DNA from: Leptodactylus fallax
Lineage: Eukaryota > Chordata > Amphibia > Anura > Leptodactylidae
Reading direction: 5' to 3'
DNA length: 64,000 nucleotides
Assembly: GCA_947044405.1 (NCBI GenBank)
Contig: CAMRHE010000650.1
Coordinates: 186,001 to 250,000 of the forward strand
Position numbers and translations under genes: made by a program. The notes below the pieces were generated by a model. It saw only the letters and a program-made list of their open reading frames with translations. It did not search any database and was not told the DNA's origin. Positions within the stretch are counted from its first letter, which is position 1; every line of letters starts with the position of its first letter. Below are positions 21,722 through 33,406 of this stretch, one piece after another.

Positions 21722-22984
21722 TACATTACCAAATTACAAATCCATTGCAAGGTACAAGCAGAAAATAAGCCATGACCGTGGTGCAGGAACAAATGCTAGG
21801 TCTCTCCACAGTCACAAGAAATGGTTTCACCAGATCATTTAGCAAAATAAAGTTGGCAGTGGTATTGGCAGACAAAATACTCCTTTTCCCCATGGTCTTC
21901 TTTGAAGGCAGGCCACAGCAATAACTAGTGCATAGTCACCATCATCATCATCTCTGTCTGCTTCTCCTTTTCTTCCTCCATGCCAACGTCAGTCATCCAT
22001 TAGGGAAAGTATGTCCAGGAAACAACAATATCTGCCTTGTCATTCAGCTGGTCTGCGACTTGAACTCGTACCTTTCCAAGTTGTTGACGGCGCAGTCATT
22101 GTTGTACCAATGTGTTTCTCCAACTGATAGCATGCGCTTAGTCTTAATGGAAGATACCTACTGTAGCTGCCATTACGTCTCTAAGAAAGCTGTCCCTGCT
22201 TGATATCGCCATTTGGGTCTCTATTTCGATATGTCCATGTAGGAAAAGGTGAGCACTACCATTGACACGTGGAGCAGCAATTTTGGGCATCGACCATATA
22301 TAGCTTTTATGACCCACTGAGTCAATGTTTTGAGCAGCCACAGTTCTGAAATGCAACAAGGTAAGGTGCTAGTACTGACACCACCCTGTGGGTGCAGGCC
22401 CAGTTCCAACACAAGGATGGACTAATCCGCCTACTCCGATTCCTCCTCACTGGACCATTTCCTATCCCCAACTTCACCAGGGCAAGCCAATTCTTCCACT
22501 CCCTCTCCCCCATTTCATGACTGTAATGTGAAACGCACATGGCATTACTCATGCTAGGCGTCTGAGCAGCAGAAGGTGGTCAAAGATTACTGTATGCATT
22601 GATCCACCGGGACATAAGGGAAGTGAGTCGCTTTCTGAAGCCCTTTGAAGAGACCACCAAATGTGTCAGCAGAAGGGACAACTGCAGTATCACTCTTATT
22701 CCTTTAGCACATATCTTACAGGAAACACACTAAGGCAATGAGAGATGGTATTTCTACCTCTTGGTCACTGTCACTGACCTAGGGTGAGGCAAGAGAAACT
22801 GGAGGAGGATGAAAAACCTTGTCTGGGTCATGGTGGTGGAGGACACGGGACTCCTGGACTGGAGGAATTGGAGGAAGACTTTCCTTTTGATGCAGAGTTG
22901 GGCCCTAAATATTTCACAGCCGGGGAAGAAAATGACCCTTATTTATTTTTCTTTAAACTTTTATAAATTCTCTCTCCTCCCAAG
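21722..22984. other. Anonymous DNA, possibly a decayed transposon
   Basis: No supported gene. The Tc1 element inserted here at TA. Some minus-strand frames (for example 22144-22359) have a vague hAT-transposase flavour, but no motif is convincing. Confidence 0.4.
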
Positions 22985-23950
22985 TGCTGTTTTCTACAGA
23001 GAAGATATTCCTGATTTTCAGCGAACAGGCCAGGCACTGACATTGTGCCACAAAATGTTATTAAATTTCTGTAACTTGTCATTCCTCCAATGCTATATTT
23101 TCTCCCACAAAGGGATGACAGACAGGAGGGGAACCTAGGTTCTCTTCTGGCTGTTGTTTTGTATCAGAGTAGATTTCCAGCTTTTTCAGCTGGCAGGTAA
23201 GGAACAATGACAGCGCGTCACAAATGTTTCTTGGAATTCTGTAAATTGTCATTCCTTTAATGCTATCTTACTAAGGATGACAATCAGAACAGTCTAGGTA
23301 TTGTTCTAGCTCTCAAGTGTTTTTCTCATCAGAGATGATATTCCACCTTTTGACTGACAGACCAGACACTGACAGTGTGCCAGAAAGATTTATTGAATTG
23401 TCACTCCACCAATACTATGTTGCTGTGGCATTTGCTCCCATAAAGGGATAAATGGCGGTATAATCCTCATTCTCTGCTGTCTCTCAAGTGCTGATCTCAT
23501 GATCAGAGAATCCTTCCCATTTTAGTAGATTTTACAGCTTTTTTCACAGGCAGGCCAGGCACACTTATTTATTAAATTCTGTAATTGTCACTCCCCTACT
23601 TCCAACGCTATGATGCTGTGACATATGCTCCCATACAGGGATAATTTTTGGAAACTTATTTTAAAAAGCCAGTTCTTCCCTTTTCAACTGACAGCAAATC
23701 CAGGAACGCTGACAGTATGCCACAATTTTTTCTTCAAATTCTGTTGTTAACACTCTGTTTGCATGATATCAACAAAATAAAACAGACACCATTGCTTTTT
23801 CCAATACAAACACCATGTTTGTGCAGAATTTTGCTCCTATAAAGGGATAGTTTTCGCCAGCTTTTTGTTTTGGAAAGCCACATCTACTCAATCACTTTTC
23901 AAACAAAGAACACTGCTACAATTTTTTCTTCAAAATAACAAGCCTGTTGC
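22985..23950. repeat. Degenerate ~160-180-bp tandem repeat
   Basis: The phrases GACAGTGTGCCA, TTATTAAATTCTGTAA, TTGTCATTCCTCCAATGCTAT and CTCCCATAAAGGGATA recur with spacing of about 162-178 bp (anchor positions near 23041, 23211, 23373, 23551, 23713). About five units are visible, strongly diverged. Confidence 0.75.
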
Positions 23951-24189
23951 ACGTACAAGACCCCAAAATGGACTAATTTTTATACAAAACCATTGCTTTG
24001 TCCAATATAACCTCCATGTGTGAATGAAAAGACACAGGCATGCATCTTCCCCCAAAACAAGCACATTTTTTGAGTTTTTTAAATGTTAAAAAACAGAAAC
24101 AGCTTTTTTGTTGTCATTGATTTTTGTTGTCTTTTGTAAAAAGATATAATGCTGCAGTAGTTCAGGCTAACTCTTGTACATCTGTATAT

Positions 24190-24455
24190 TGTGAGAAGGT
24201 GACTGGCAGAGTACTGTAGTCTCGCTATATTAGCCCCCGGTTTTTAACATATGTCTGGTCCAGGGCGAGTTTTGAGTAGGCCTCAGCCCAGGTGTAAGTC
24301 CTAGGCCTCATTACTGGCCCATAAAAGCCTACAGAGCCTGCACTTCAGGGAAGATCCTGGAAGAGATTGGAGGTGCCTGGGTCTGTCTGAAGCTGAGAGT
24401 CTGGTGAGACCTGTGCCTTATTGCTATTTTGTTTTGTTCGTGTGGCTGGAGCAAG
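24190..24455 (+). repeat. Truncated 5' LTR of the Gmr1-like element
   Basis: Starts TGTGAGAAGGTGACTGGCAG and matches the first ~264 bp of the 3' LTR up to GGCTGGAGCAAG, where homology stops at the fusion to the protease region. Confidence 0.9.
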
Positions 24456-27400
24456 AGCATACTGGCTCTCCTGGACTCTGGGAGCCTGGTAACCCTAGTG
24501 CACCATCAACTGGTTGACCCTGCACTATATAGTGGACAAACTATTGGGGTCTTGTGCATACATGGTGAAACTAGAGAGTACCCTATTGCAGAGGTCACCA
24601 TAAAAACTACCTCTGGCACCGCCTCTCACAAAGTGGGTGTGGTTAAATCCCTGTTCCATAGTGTGATCATAGGGAGGGATTTTCCTTTGTTTTGGGATAT
24701 GTGGAGAAAGCAGGGGCTACCATGTCCTAAAAATGTTAATATTGATGATATCTTGCCTGAGGTTAACCCTGAACCCTTTGACCCTGACAAGGAAACACCA
24801 GCTGTAGGGGTGACCCAAGATGGTAATGATTTTCCCCTGTCTGTGTTAGCTGGTGATACTGAAAGTCAGGAGGATGTTCCCGAGATGCCTGAGCTCGAGG
24901 TGTCCCATGACAATTTTGGGACTGCTCAAATTAGAGATCCTAATCTGTCTCATGCCCGGGAAAATGTCAAGGTGGTAAATGGTGAACCTCAGTATCCAGG
25001 GGCTGACAAGGTGTTCCCCTATATGTCCATGAATCAGGACCTACTGTATAGGGTAAATCAAATACGGGGATAAATTGTTGAACAATTGGTGGTGCCCCGG
25101 CCCTATCAAAGAGTGGTTCTAGATTTGGCACATAAGCACGTGTTAGGAGGACACCTGGGGTACGAAAAGACCAAAGAGCGCATTCTACAGCATTTCTATT
25201 GGCCGGGAATTGATAAACAAGTACAGGAGTATTGTAACTCCTGCCCAGAGTGTCAGCTAACCGCTCCTGTGTCCCACTTCAGGAGTCCTTTGATACCCCT
25301 ACCCATTATAGAGGTACCCTTTGAACGAGTGGCCATGGACTTGGTAGGTCCTGTTGTAAAGTCTGCTAGGGGGCATCAGTATATACTAGTGGTGTTAAAT
25401 TATGCTACACGATACCCTGAGACCGTACCCTTGAGACATACTTCAGCTAAGCTAATTGCCAAAGAGCTGTTTTATATGTTCTCTCGGACAGGTATACCCA
25501 AGGAGATCCTGACTGACCAAGGGATTCCTTTTATGTCCAAGGTAATGAAAGAAATATGTAAGCTCCTGAAAATCAAACACCTGCGAACCTCTGTGTATCA
25601 CCCCCAGACAGATGGCCTAGTGGAGAGGTTCAATAAGACCCTCAAGGGCATGTTAAAGAGGATGGTTAGCAAGGACGGCAAAGATTGGGATTGCCTACTG
25701 CCCTATTTTAATGTTTGCAATCCAGGAGGTACCCCAGTCCTCCACAGGTTTTTCTCCATTTGAGTTGGTGTATGGTAGACACCCACGTGGTCTCCTAGAC
25801 ATAGCTAGGGAAACCTGGGAACAGGACCAAACTCCTTACAGGAGTGTAATTGAGCATATTACCCTGATGCAGAACAGAATTGCAGCAGTAATGCCTATTG
25901 TAAAGGAACATACGGAGCAGGCCCAAATGGCTCAGAGCCGTGTCTATAACAGAACGGCCAAACTTAGGACCTTTAGTCCAGGTGATCGGGTGTTAGTGTT
26001 GGTTCCCACGGTAGAAAGTAAGTTTCTGGCCAAGTGGCAAGGGCCATATGAAATTATTGAGAGAGTGGGAGAGGTGAACTATAAGGTATACCAACCGGGC
26101 AAGAGGAAGCCTGAACAAATATACCATATAAACTTACTAAAACCCTGGAAGGACAGGGAAACATTGACAGTAGTAGGTACCCCTGGCAAGGTTACTACTG
26201 AAAGGGTAAATGCTCCTGGTAAGGCTTCACCCGAGGTGAAAATAGCCGAGACCCTATCTAAGGCACAGAAACAGGAATCAAGAGTTTGTACAGAAAAATA
26301 AAGATGTGTTTTCTGAGTTGCCTGGACGCACTAATGTCATAGAGCATGACATTGTCACCGAGCCGCAGGTACGGATTAATCTAAAACCGCACCGGATACC
26401 TGAAGCTCGTAGACAAGCCATATCTGAAGAGGTCAAAGATATGTTGGCACTTGGGGTAATCGAGGAGTCCAAGAGTGACTGGTCCAATCCTATTGTTTTG
26501 ATTCCTAAGCCAGATGGTACCATAAGGTTTTGTAATGACTTTCGTAAGCTGAATGAAGTATCAAAATTTGATTCCTACCCGATGCCCAGAGTCGATGAGT
26601 TAATCGAGAGGTTGTGACATGCTAGGTATTTCTCAACCCTCGACTTAACCAAAGGGTACTGGCAGGTGCCGCTCACTAAAAAGGCCAGGGAAAAAACTGC
26701 ATTTGTCACCCCAGATGGTTTATGCCAGTATGTCATGATGCCGTTTGGGTTACATGGGGCTCCAGCAACTTTCTAGAGGTTGATGGACAGAGTCCTTAAG
26801 CCCCATCGAAGGTATGCTTCAGACTACCTAGATGACATTGTCATCTTTAGTGCGGACTGGGAGAGTCACTTACCAAAAGTTCAGGCCGTACTAAATTCTC
26901 TCCGGGCAGCTGATTTAACAGCCAACCCAAAAAAAATGTGCTTTGGGTCTTGAAGAAGCCAGATACCTGGGGTATATAATAGGAAGAGGGATAATAAAAC
27001 CCCAGGTTAATAAAGTGGAGGTAATTCAAAATCGGCCCCGATCCTTGAATAAAAAGCAGGTGATAGCTTTTCTGGGAATTGTCGGGTATTATCGTAGGCT
27101 CATCCCTAACTTTGCGACTATTGCAGCCCCACTGACAGACCTGACTAAGGGAACTAGCTCCGTAATGGTTAAGTGGAGTGAAGAGGCTGAGGGGGCCTTT
27201 CAGGAGTTGAAGTCAGTTCTCTGCAAACAGCCGGTGTTGGTTACACCCGACTTTACAAATGAGTTTGTGGTTCAGACTGACGCCTCTGATGTGGGGTTAG
27301 GTGCAGTGCTGTCCCAAAAGGTGGGTGGTGAAGAACACCCAGTCACCTACCTGAGCAGGAAGTTGATACCACCAGAAAAAAACTATAGCATTGTGGAGAG

Positions 27401-27640
27401 GGAGTGTTTAGCCATTAAGTAGGCCCTGGAATCCCTGAGATACTATTTGCTGGGCCGACATTTTAAGCTGGTCACTGATCACTCCCCTCTGTCCTGAATG
27501 TGCCGCGCCAAGGAGAGAAATGCCAGAGTGACCAGATGGTTTCTGACCCTGCAGAATTTTTAATTCACTGTGGAACACAGGGCAGGCAAGCTGCAGGGAA
27601 ATGCTGATGCACTGTCCAGGACCCATTGTATGATCGTCAG
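24429..27640 (+). pseudogene. pol: Pol remnant, integrase upstream of reverse transcriptase
   Basis: Four blocks in order. Protease with LLDSGS near 24465 (24429-25073). Integrase 25086-26301 with a zinc finger (HKHVLGGH ... CNSCPEC), then Asp in VAMDLVGP, Asp in ILTDQGIPF and Glu in HPQTDGLVERF. Reverse transcriptase from 26306 with STLDLTKGYW and YLDDIVIFS near 26829. RNase H with QTDASDVGLG near 27275 to about 27620. Broken by a frameshift at about 25725 in integrase, a break at about 26300 between IN and RT, stops at 26615-26617 and 26774-26776, a shift in the A run near 26930, and stops after 27419. Non-functional. Confidence 0.92.
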
Positions 27641-27682
27641 AAGTGTCCGCCCCGACAGGTCCGAACAAAGGGGGGGGGGGTA

Positions 27683-28180
27683 TGTGAGAAGGTGACTGGC
27701 AGAGTACTGTAGTCTCGCTATATTAGCCCCCAGTTTTTAACATATGTCTGGTCCAGAGTGGGTTTTGAGTAGGCCTCAGCCCAGGTGTAAGTCCTAGGCC
27801 TCATTACTAGCCCATAAAAGCCTACAGAGCCTGCACTTCAGGGCAGACCCTGGAAGAGAGTGCAGGCGCCTGGGTCTGTCTGGAGCTGAGTCTGATGAGA
27901 CCTGTCCCTTATTGCTATTTTGTTTTGTTCATGTGGCTGGAGCAAGCCACACGTATAGCTAGGATTATTTCTGTTCATTTAGAGTCTCAGACGAGCAGGA
28001 TTTTGTTTTCTTATTTGCCTGAAGTTAAGGCTGTGTTTTACTTAGCCTGTTTTACCTGATGTAAGGTTTATTTACTTTTTTCCATTTTTTTTAAATAAAC
28101 CTGTTGCACCCGAGCTTTGTGTCCCTGTCTCTGACTGTTTGGGTCCGTACCTGTGCTGCTACCAAGCTACCTCCCCCACA
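27683..28180 (+). repeat. 3' LTR of the Gmr1-like element
   Basis: 498 bp, TGTGAGAAGG ... CTCCCCCACA. It is preceded by a poly-G-rich purine tract (AAAGGGGGGGGGGGTA) that serves as the polypurine tract. Confidence 0.9.
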
Positions 28181-28184
28181 ATAT

Positions 28185-29435
28185 CTATGAGGAAACGAAT
28201 GGTAGGCAATAGATACAAACTTATTTTATCTTATTACAGAAGAAAAGAAAAATCAATGAAAAGTAATTGGATAAACATTTTCAATAACTTTTCATTGGTT
28301 TTTGTTGTCTTCTATGATAAACTATCACGCTGCAGCAGTTTAACTAGTTGGCCAAGTTCAGGATAACGCTGCTGCATCTGTACACGTCACTGTCATTTTG
28401 ACATTACTTTAGTTGTGTTTGCCTTAGAAAGGTAGAAATGGACTAGATGGAGTCCTAAGAGCCTTGAATGTGTCATACACTATGTTTTCAGCCAGTGTAA
28501 ACTATGGGTTGTGACCCGTTTATTTGACTTGAAAAGAAAATCTTTGGATCAAACCCAAAACAAAATGAATCTTCAGAGGTTTACTCAGAGGTGTAACTTG
28601 AAGCTCCTAGACCCAATTGCAAAATTTGTAAAGGGGCCTCTATCTACCTTGTGCCATTTAAAATAGTTGTTTGTTTTGTGGAAAAAGAGGGATCTTTGGG
28701 GTCCCTCAAGGTCCAGGGCCAAGTAGTAACTGCTACCTCTGCACCCCTCGGTTCTCCCATCTCTTGAACTGACTGGATTTTTCTTGTGAGGGATTATGGT
28801 TTGAGTTGACCCATAATGCCTTTCAATTTGGGAGAGGTGGTATAGTCAAAAAATGAGACTTTAATGGGGACTTCCATTTTATGTATCCTAGCTAATATTT
28901 ATCTAGCGGTTTTTGAAGCACAGTATAGTATATATTTTCTTTAGAAAGTCCCTTTTTAAACTATGTCCATACTTTTTTTTAGGTATGTGGACAACATCTT
29001 CATTATACAGAGGGGGTGTACACTTATCAGTTTATCAGTAACAAATTGTTTCTAAATGAAAAAAGTTTTATGAATGCAAAATTTAATAGACAAAACTTGT
29101 TATCTTAGATAAATGACGCCAGGTTATTGTTGCACAATGCACAACAGACACCCCCGGAGCCATCAGCAAAGGGGGACATGACTTTGGGATGGGGGAACCA
29201 ATAACTCCTGCAGTTTCATCTTTGTGCAGTAGTTGTGTGGATTTATACAGGCTTGTTCAGCTTTAAAAGTATATGTGTATATTCAGCTTTAAGAGTATAT
29301 AGTGCCTAGTGTGTTACTGTAAGGAGGGAGGAGTTTAGGAATAGATGTAACTTCCTGTCTCATTCATCTCTTCCTCTTTCTCACCACAAGGACTGGAGGA
29401 AACATTAAACATGTCTGCTGAATCAGGGAGTATAA
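28185..29435. other. Anonymous intergenic DNA
   Basis: No gene found. 28270-28385 resembles 24110-24180 just upstream of the Gmr1-like element (TTTTTGTTGTCTT, TGCTGCAG, TTCAGG), so the element landed in a local repeat. 28586-28741 (CAGAGGTGTAACTTGAAGCT ... GCTACCTCTG) looks like a short hAT-type MITE fragment but has no matching target duplication. Confidence 0.45.
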
Positions 29436-29439
29436 TATT

Positions 29440-29760
29440 GGTTGCGACTAGAATGGAGTTGTTCCCGGTAGGTCCTCCCTGAGGCAACTTCAATCTAGTC
29501 ACCTCACTAGTGAACGGTCTAGATTGGAGTTGCTGCAGGGAGGACCTACCAGGAGCAACTCCATTCTATACAACTCATTACTGAGATGACTAGATTGGAG
29601 TTGCTGGAGGGAGGACCTGCTAGAAACAACTCCAATGTAGACAGTTCATTACTGAGGTGACTAGAATGGAGTTGCTTACAGGAGCTGCCACCAGAAACTC
29701 CAATCTAGTCACCTCACTACAGGAGAAGCTAGAGTGGAGTTTCTATAGGGAGGATCCATA
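29440..29760. repeat. Cluster of short inverted repeats, GACTAGAATGGAGTTGCT box
   Basis: The box (with variants) and its complement alternate about every 35-70 bp: plus-type near 29449, 29519, 29589, 29658 and 29731, minus-type near 29485, 29557, 29617 and 29690. Neighbouring boxes can pair as hairpins, often across GGAGGACCTACC/GGTAGGTCCTCC. More boxes lie at 30200, 30236, 30815 and 30855, and a minus-type box at 35812-35830. Confidence 0.82.
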
Positions 29761-29861
29761 ACTGGCCAAGAGGGACATTAGATATATATATTATTATCAA
29801 TAGGAATGGAGGAAAAACACATTCCCGGACATATATACATATAGCACTCATAAATTATATG

Positions 29862-29863
29862 AG

Positions 29864-29903
<40 letters not shown>

Positions 29904-29948
29904 GTTTATAAGTCATATAAATTATATATATATATGTGACATATGTAT
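29862..29948. repeat. (TA)n microsatellite
   Basis: Long alternating TA run (29863-29899) and further TA-rich sequence to 29948. Confidence 0.95.
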
Positions 29949-30139
29949 ATATAATTTGCACCAGACCAGTTCTGAGACATCGTGCAAATATGGTCTGAAC
30001 ATGGCGGTGACGCGTTTTTTTTATATCTCGCACCACTTTTTTGTTGTAAGTGATAATGGAAATCTATGGCAATTCATAAATGACAAAGATCTTAGATTCT
30101 AATGTATCGCTGTGTGCCTGATTTATGAGTATATAGTTA

Positions 30140-30905
30140 CTATAGGTAGGTTTACAGTCTCGGTGTATTCTGTAGTTGCTATAGGTAGGTCCTCCTTACA
30201 GCAACTCCATTCTAGCTGTCTCACTACAGAACAGACTAGAATGGAGTTGCTGCAGGTAGGTTCATGGTCTGGGTGTATTCTGTAGTTACTATAGGTAGGT
30301 TCATGGTCTGGGTGTATTCTGTAGTTACTATAGGTAGGTTCATGGTCTGGGGGTATTCTGTAGTTACTATAGGTAGGTTCATGGTCTGGGGGTATTCTGT
30401 AGTTACTATAGGTAGGTTCATGGTCTGGGTGTATTCTGTAGTTGCTGCAGGTAGGTTCATGGTCTGGGTGTATTCTGTAGTTACTATAGGTAGGTTCATG
30501 GTCTGGGGGTATTCTGTAGTTACTATAGGTAGGTTCATGGTCTGGGTGTATTCTGTAGTTGCTGCAGGTAGGTTCATGGTCTGGGTGTATTCTGTAGTTG
30601 CTGTAGGTAGGTTCATGGTCTGGGTGTATTCTGTAGTTACTATAGGTAGGTTCATGGTCTGGGTGTATTCTGTAGTTACTGCAGGTAGGTTCATGGTCTG
30701 GGTGTATTCTGTAGTTACTATAGGTAGGTTCACAGTCTTGGTGTATTCTGTAGTTACTATAGGTAGGTTTATCGTCTAGGTGTATTCTGTAGTTGCTATA
30801 GGTAGGTCCTCCTTACAGCAACTCCATTCTAGCTGTCTCACTACTGCCCTGACTAGAATGGAGTTGCTGCAGGTAGGTTCATGGTCTCGGTGTATTCTGT
30901 ACAGG
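30140..30905. repeat. 39-bp minisatellite array
   Basis: About 15-17 units of TCTGGGTGTATTCTGTAGTT plus ACTATAGGTAGGTTCATGG, exact period 39 bp (GTTCATGG at 30260 and 30299). The period is 13 codons, so both strands stay open (plus 30264-30779, minus 30733-30236) and would read as 13-residue repeats. Both edges carry the same GACTAGAATGGAGTTGCT boxes. I do not regard it as coding. Confidence 0.95.
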
Positions 30906-32284
30906 TTGGTCAGTATAGGGTCTACATCTAACACTAAGCTCCCCATACAGTAATATTAATAAAACAAACATTGACATTTTAAAAAATATATTTGATTGAA
31001 ATAAAACCCTCCGCACAAACCTCATTAACCATTTTATTTATTTATTTTTAAAAACCCACCTCCACTGGTTATCAACGTAGTCTATCAAAGCCAAATAAAA
31101 TTCCCCTCTGCTGATTTCTGCGGCCAATGTGAACTTACCCTCAAATGAAGTCTAGTAAGCCCCCTTTTTTGGTTATTTGAGCACCAGAATGTGAGGACTC
31201 CTACTGAAAGGATAGTAACTCAGGATAGGTAATCAATCAGATCTCCACTGCTGTACAAACTGTAAAGGCAAGTGTAGGTACCGCAGCGCTGCCCCATTAA
31301 AGTCTCTGTACCAGAGATCTGGAAGAGTATCAGGTGTTGGGCCTGGCCTATCCTGAGAAAGTGGATAAATCATTAAAGGGAGGCACCCCACGTGGCCTAT
31401 ACGCCACAGTTTGCAAGCGGCAGAAACGTGGCAAAAAAAAAAAATGCAAATCCTGTCCCCATTTTGCAGTAAAATACACACAGCGGACACACCGTCGTGG
31501 TTTTGGAAATCGCAGCATGTCAATTCTACCTACGGAAACGCCGGAAGCTTCTGTATGTGTATAATTGAAGCAGAAAGTCCGCAGAGGAAATCTGCAAAAA
31601 AGCGCTGCGGGACACTACGTAGGCCCTTAGCCTGAACCATAGTCATGTCAAGCTTGCGATTAACCCCTTCTTGGGTAATCAGCAATTCAATCACTTAGAT
31701 GGAATCACTGATTGCAGGAGGTCTGTGGAGTCCTTGGTGAATACATTGGGGGTCAAGTTATATTAATGAATATACGGGCAGAACACAGACAGCCTGCTAT
31801 GCAAATAAAGTATAGCAGCCCTAATGTACCTTAGGGCTGCACCTGCTATACAGAAAGATTATAGTGACGTTAACATTTGTTAGAGTTGCTAACTCATGGA
31901 CTAGAAAGGGTTAATTGCAGTCATAACTTGACCACAACTAAACCTAAGTGCAGGGGTTAGTCACGGTCAAGGGTTTACACTTGGTCAAGAAACACAGACA
32001 AGTTATGTCTTGGATTCGCCCCTTCTAATGCAGGGACTCTTCCTGCTCTGAAGGAGTCCCTACATTGTGGGTAACCTCTTTATACAGCAATGAGTGTCAG
32101 TTTGGTGCAAGCAATCATTGCAGGGTTGGAAAGTGTTTATGCATACAGCTCACACCCTGGACATGAAAGGGTGATGCATTAGGCTGTGGGGGCCATTCTA
32201 TTTATAATGCAGGAGGAGTGGGAATACATTTAGCATAGGGGCACAGGAGGGCACTACTGTATGTTATAACTCCAGCGTCCCTGC
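30906..32284. other. Anonymous DNA with a frog-type MITE fragment
   Basis: No gene found. 31385-31640 (CCCCACGTGGC, GCAGCATGTCAATT, AAACGCCGG, CCGCAGAGGAAAT) matches 42950-43200 in the same orientation, so this is a dispersed repeat. Confidence 0.55.
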
Positions 32285-32506
32285 GCTATGTAACCAGAAC
32301 CACGTGATTTACACAGCCCCACAACCCTGCCTACACACAAGCAGCCCCCCTCCCCCAGGACCCCCACAACCACCTCATCCACACATGCAGGGACTCCACA
32401 CACACTCGAAATGCGACACTCCCCCGGGATCCCCTCCACCAACACACAGATGGCAACCCCCCCCCCCCCCAAGAACCTGACCCCCTCCCCCGACAACACA
32501 CAGACA
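32285..32506. repeat. Left part of C-rich CACACAG-type repeat
   Basis: C-rich, with CACACAG and CACCCCC words, continuous in style with 33407-35600. The two parts were one repeat before the hAT-like element at 32507 inserted. Confidence 0.7.
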
Positions 32507-32745
32507 CAGGAGTGTAACTACTGGGGTATCAGCAGTAGCAGCTGCCACAGGGCCCAGGACATTTTTTTTTTTCTTTTAATAGACTGTTACCTTCCGGAGT
32601 AACCCCATCAGGTAACGGGCCCTATTTACTTACCATTTCCCGATCCTGCTCATGGTTGCCTGTGCTTCCCATTCTGCGGAAGCGGAGGTGACTGTGAGCA
32701 GGAGCGGTAAGTGAGGCCGCGGGCCAAAACCCACAAACACTGCTA

Positions 32746-33047
32746 TCATAATACTCTGGGGTCATTTCAGACCACAGAGTATAATGATCGGAGGGCCAGG
32801 GGAGGTGAGGGAACATAAAAACATTACTTACTTCTCCTACGCTCCGAAGGCTTCGGGCCTGTTTGGTGACGTTATGTGGGCCGGCCCGACTCACGCGAGA
32901 TCTGGTCCAACATTGAAAATGGCCGAAGTAGCGGGGAGTGTGCCGGAGCAAGGAAGAGGTAAGTGACATTGTTTTGCATTTTTTTGGTTTGTATCCTCCC
33001 CTGGTCTCTGATCATTATACTCTGAAAAGACCCCAGAGTATAATAAT
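32746..33047. mobile_element. Hairpin-ended module, copy 4
   Basis: Left hairpin AATACTCTGGGGTC/GACCACAGAGTATAATGAT. The right hairpin has lost part of its first arm (ATTATACTCTGAAAAGACCC). Inner ACATTACTTACTTCTCC and GAGGTAAGTGACATTG are conserved. Confidence 0.82.
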
Positions 33048-33059
33048 TGTTCATGGGTG

Positions 33060-33310
33060 GTCCACAATGGGACATAATACTGGGTGCAGGGGCCGCTATG
33101 GGGCATTATACTGGGTGCAGGGGTCGCTATGGGGCATTATACTGGGTGCAAGGGCCGCTATGTTGCATAATACTGTGTGCTGGAGCCGCTATGGGGCATA
33201 ATACTGTGTGCTGGGGCCGCTATGGGGCATAATACTGTGTGCTGGAGCCGCTACGGGGCATAATACTGTGTGCTGGAGCCGCTACGGGGCATAATACTGT
33301 GTGCAGGAAT
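33060..33310. repeat. ~31-bp minisatellite array, family A
   Basis: About 8 units of GCAGGGGCCGCTATGGGGCA plus TTATACTGGGT or TAATACTGTGT. Confidence 0.92.
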
Positions 33311-33406
33311 GTGGTTTGTGCGGGGGGGGGAGGGCGGCGGTTCAGGGGGGGGGCCCCCATGTCAAATGTTCGCCTTGGGGCCCAGCCATTCCTAGTTATG
33401 CCACTG

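Larger units (their letters stand above)
24190..28180 (+). mobile_element. Decayed Gmr1-like Ty3/gypsy element (PR-IN-RT-RH order)
   Basis: Flanked by the 4-bp repeat ATAT (24186-24189 and 28181-28184). The 5' LTR is truncated (24190-24455) and fused directly to protease sequence, so the rest of the LTR, the primer site and all of gag are missing. A complete 3' LTR lies at 27683-28180. The pol order is protease, integrase, reverse transcriptase, RNase H; integrase ahead of RT is the hallmark of the Gmr1-like deuterostome gypsy group. Confidence 0.92.
32507..33406. mobile_element. hAT-like non-autonomous element carrying module and minisatellite
   Basis: Ends CAGGAGTGTAACTACTGGGG and (right) CCTAGTTATGCCACTG, imperfect inverted repeats of the CAGTGGCRTAACTA type. 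Target duplication CACAGACA (32499-32506) / CACAGACG (33407-33414), 7 of 8 identical. Inside are a CpG block (32580-32715), a hairpin module (32746-33047) and a ~31-bp array (33060-33310). No transposase. Confidence 0.85.

Noticed and set aside
22144..22412. Possible hAT transposase fragment on the minus strand
   Set aside because: The residues have a faint resemblance only. I could not find the catalytic or dimerisation motifs in a consistent frame.
28586..28741. Complete hAT-type MITE
   Set aside because: The ends resemble the CAGAGGYGTAACT type, but no matching 8-bp target duplication was found, so it is noted only as a fragment.
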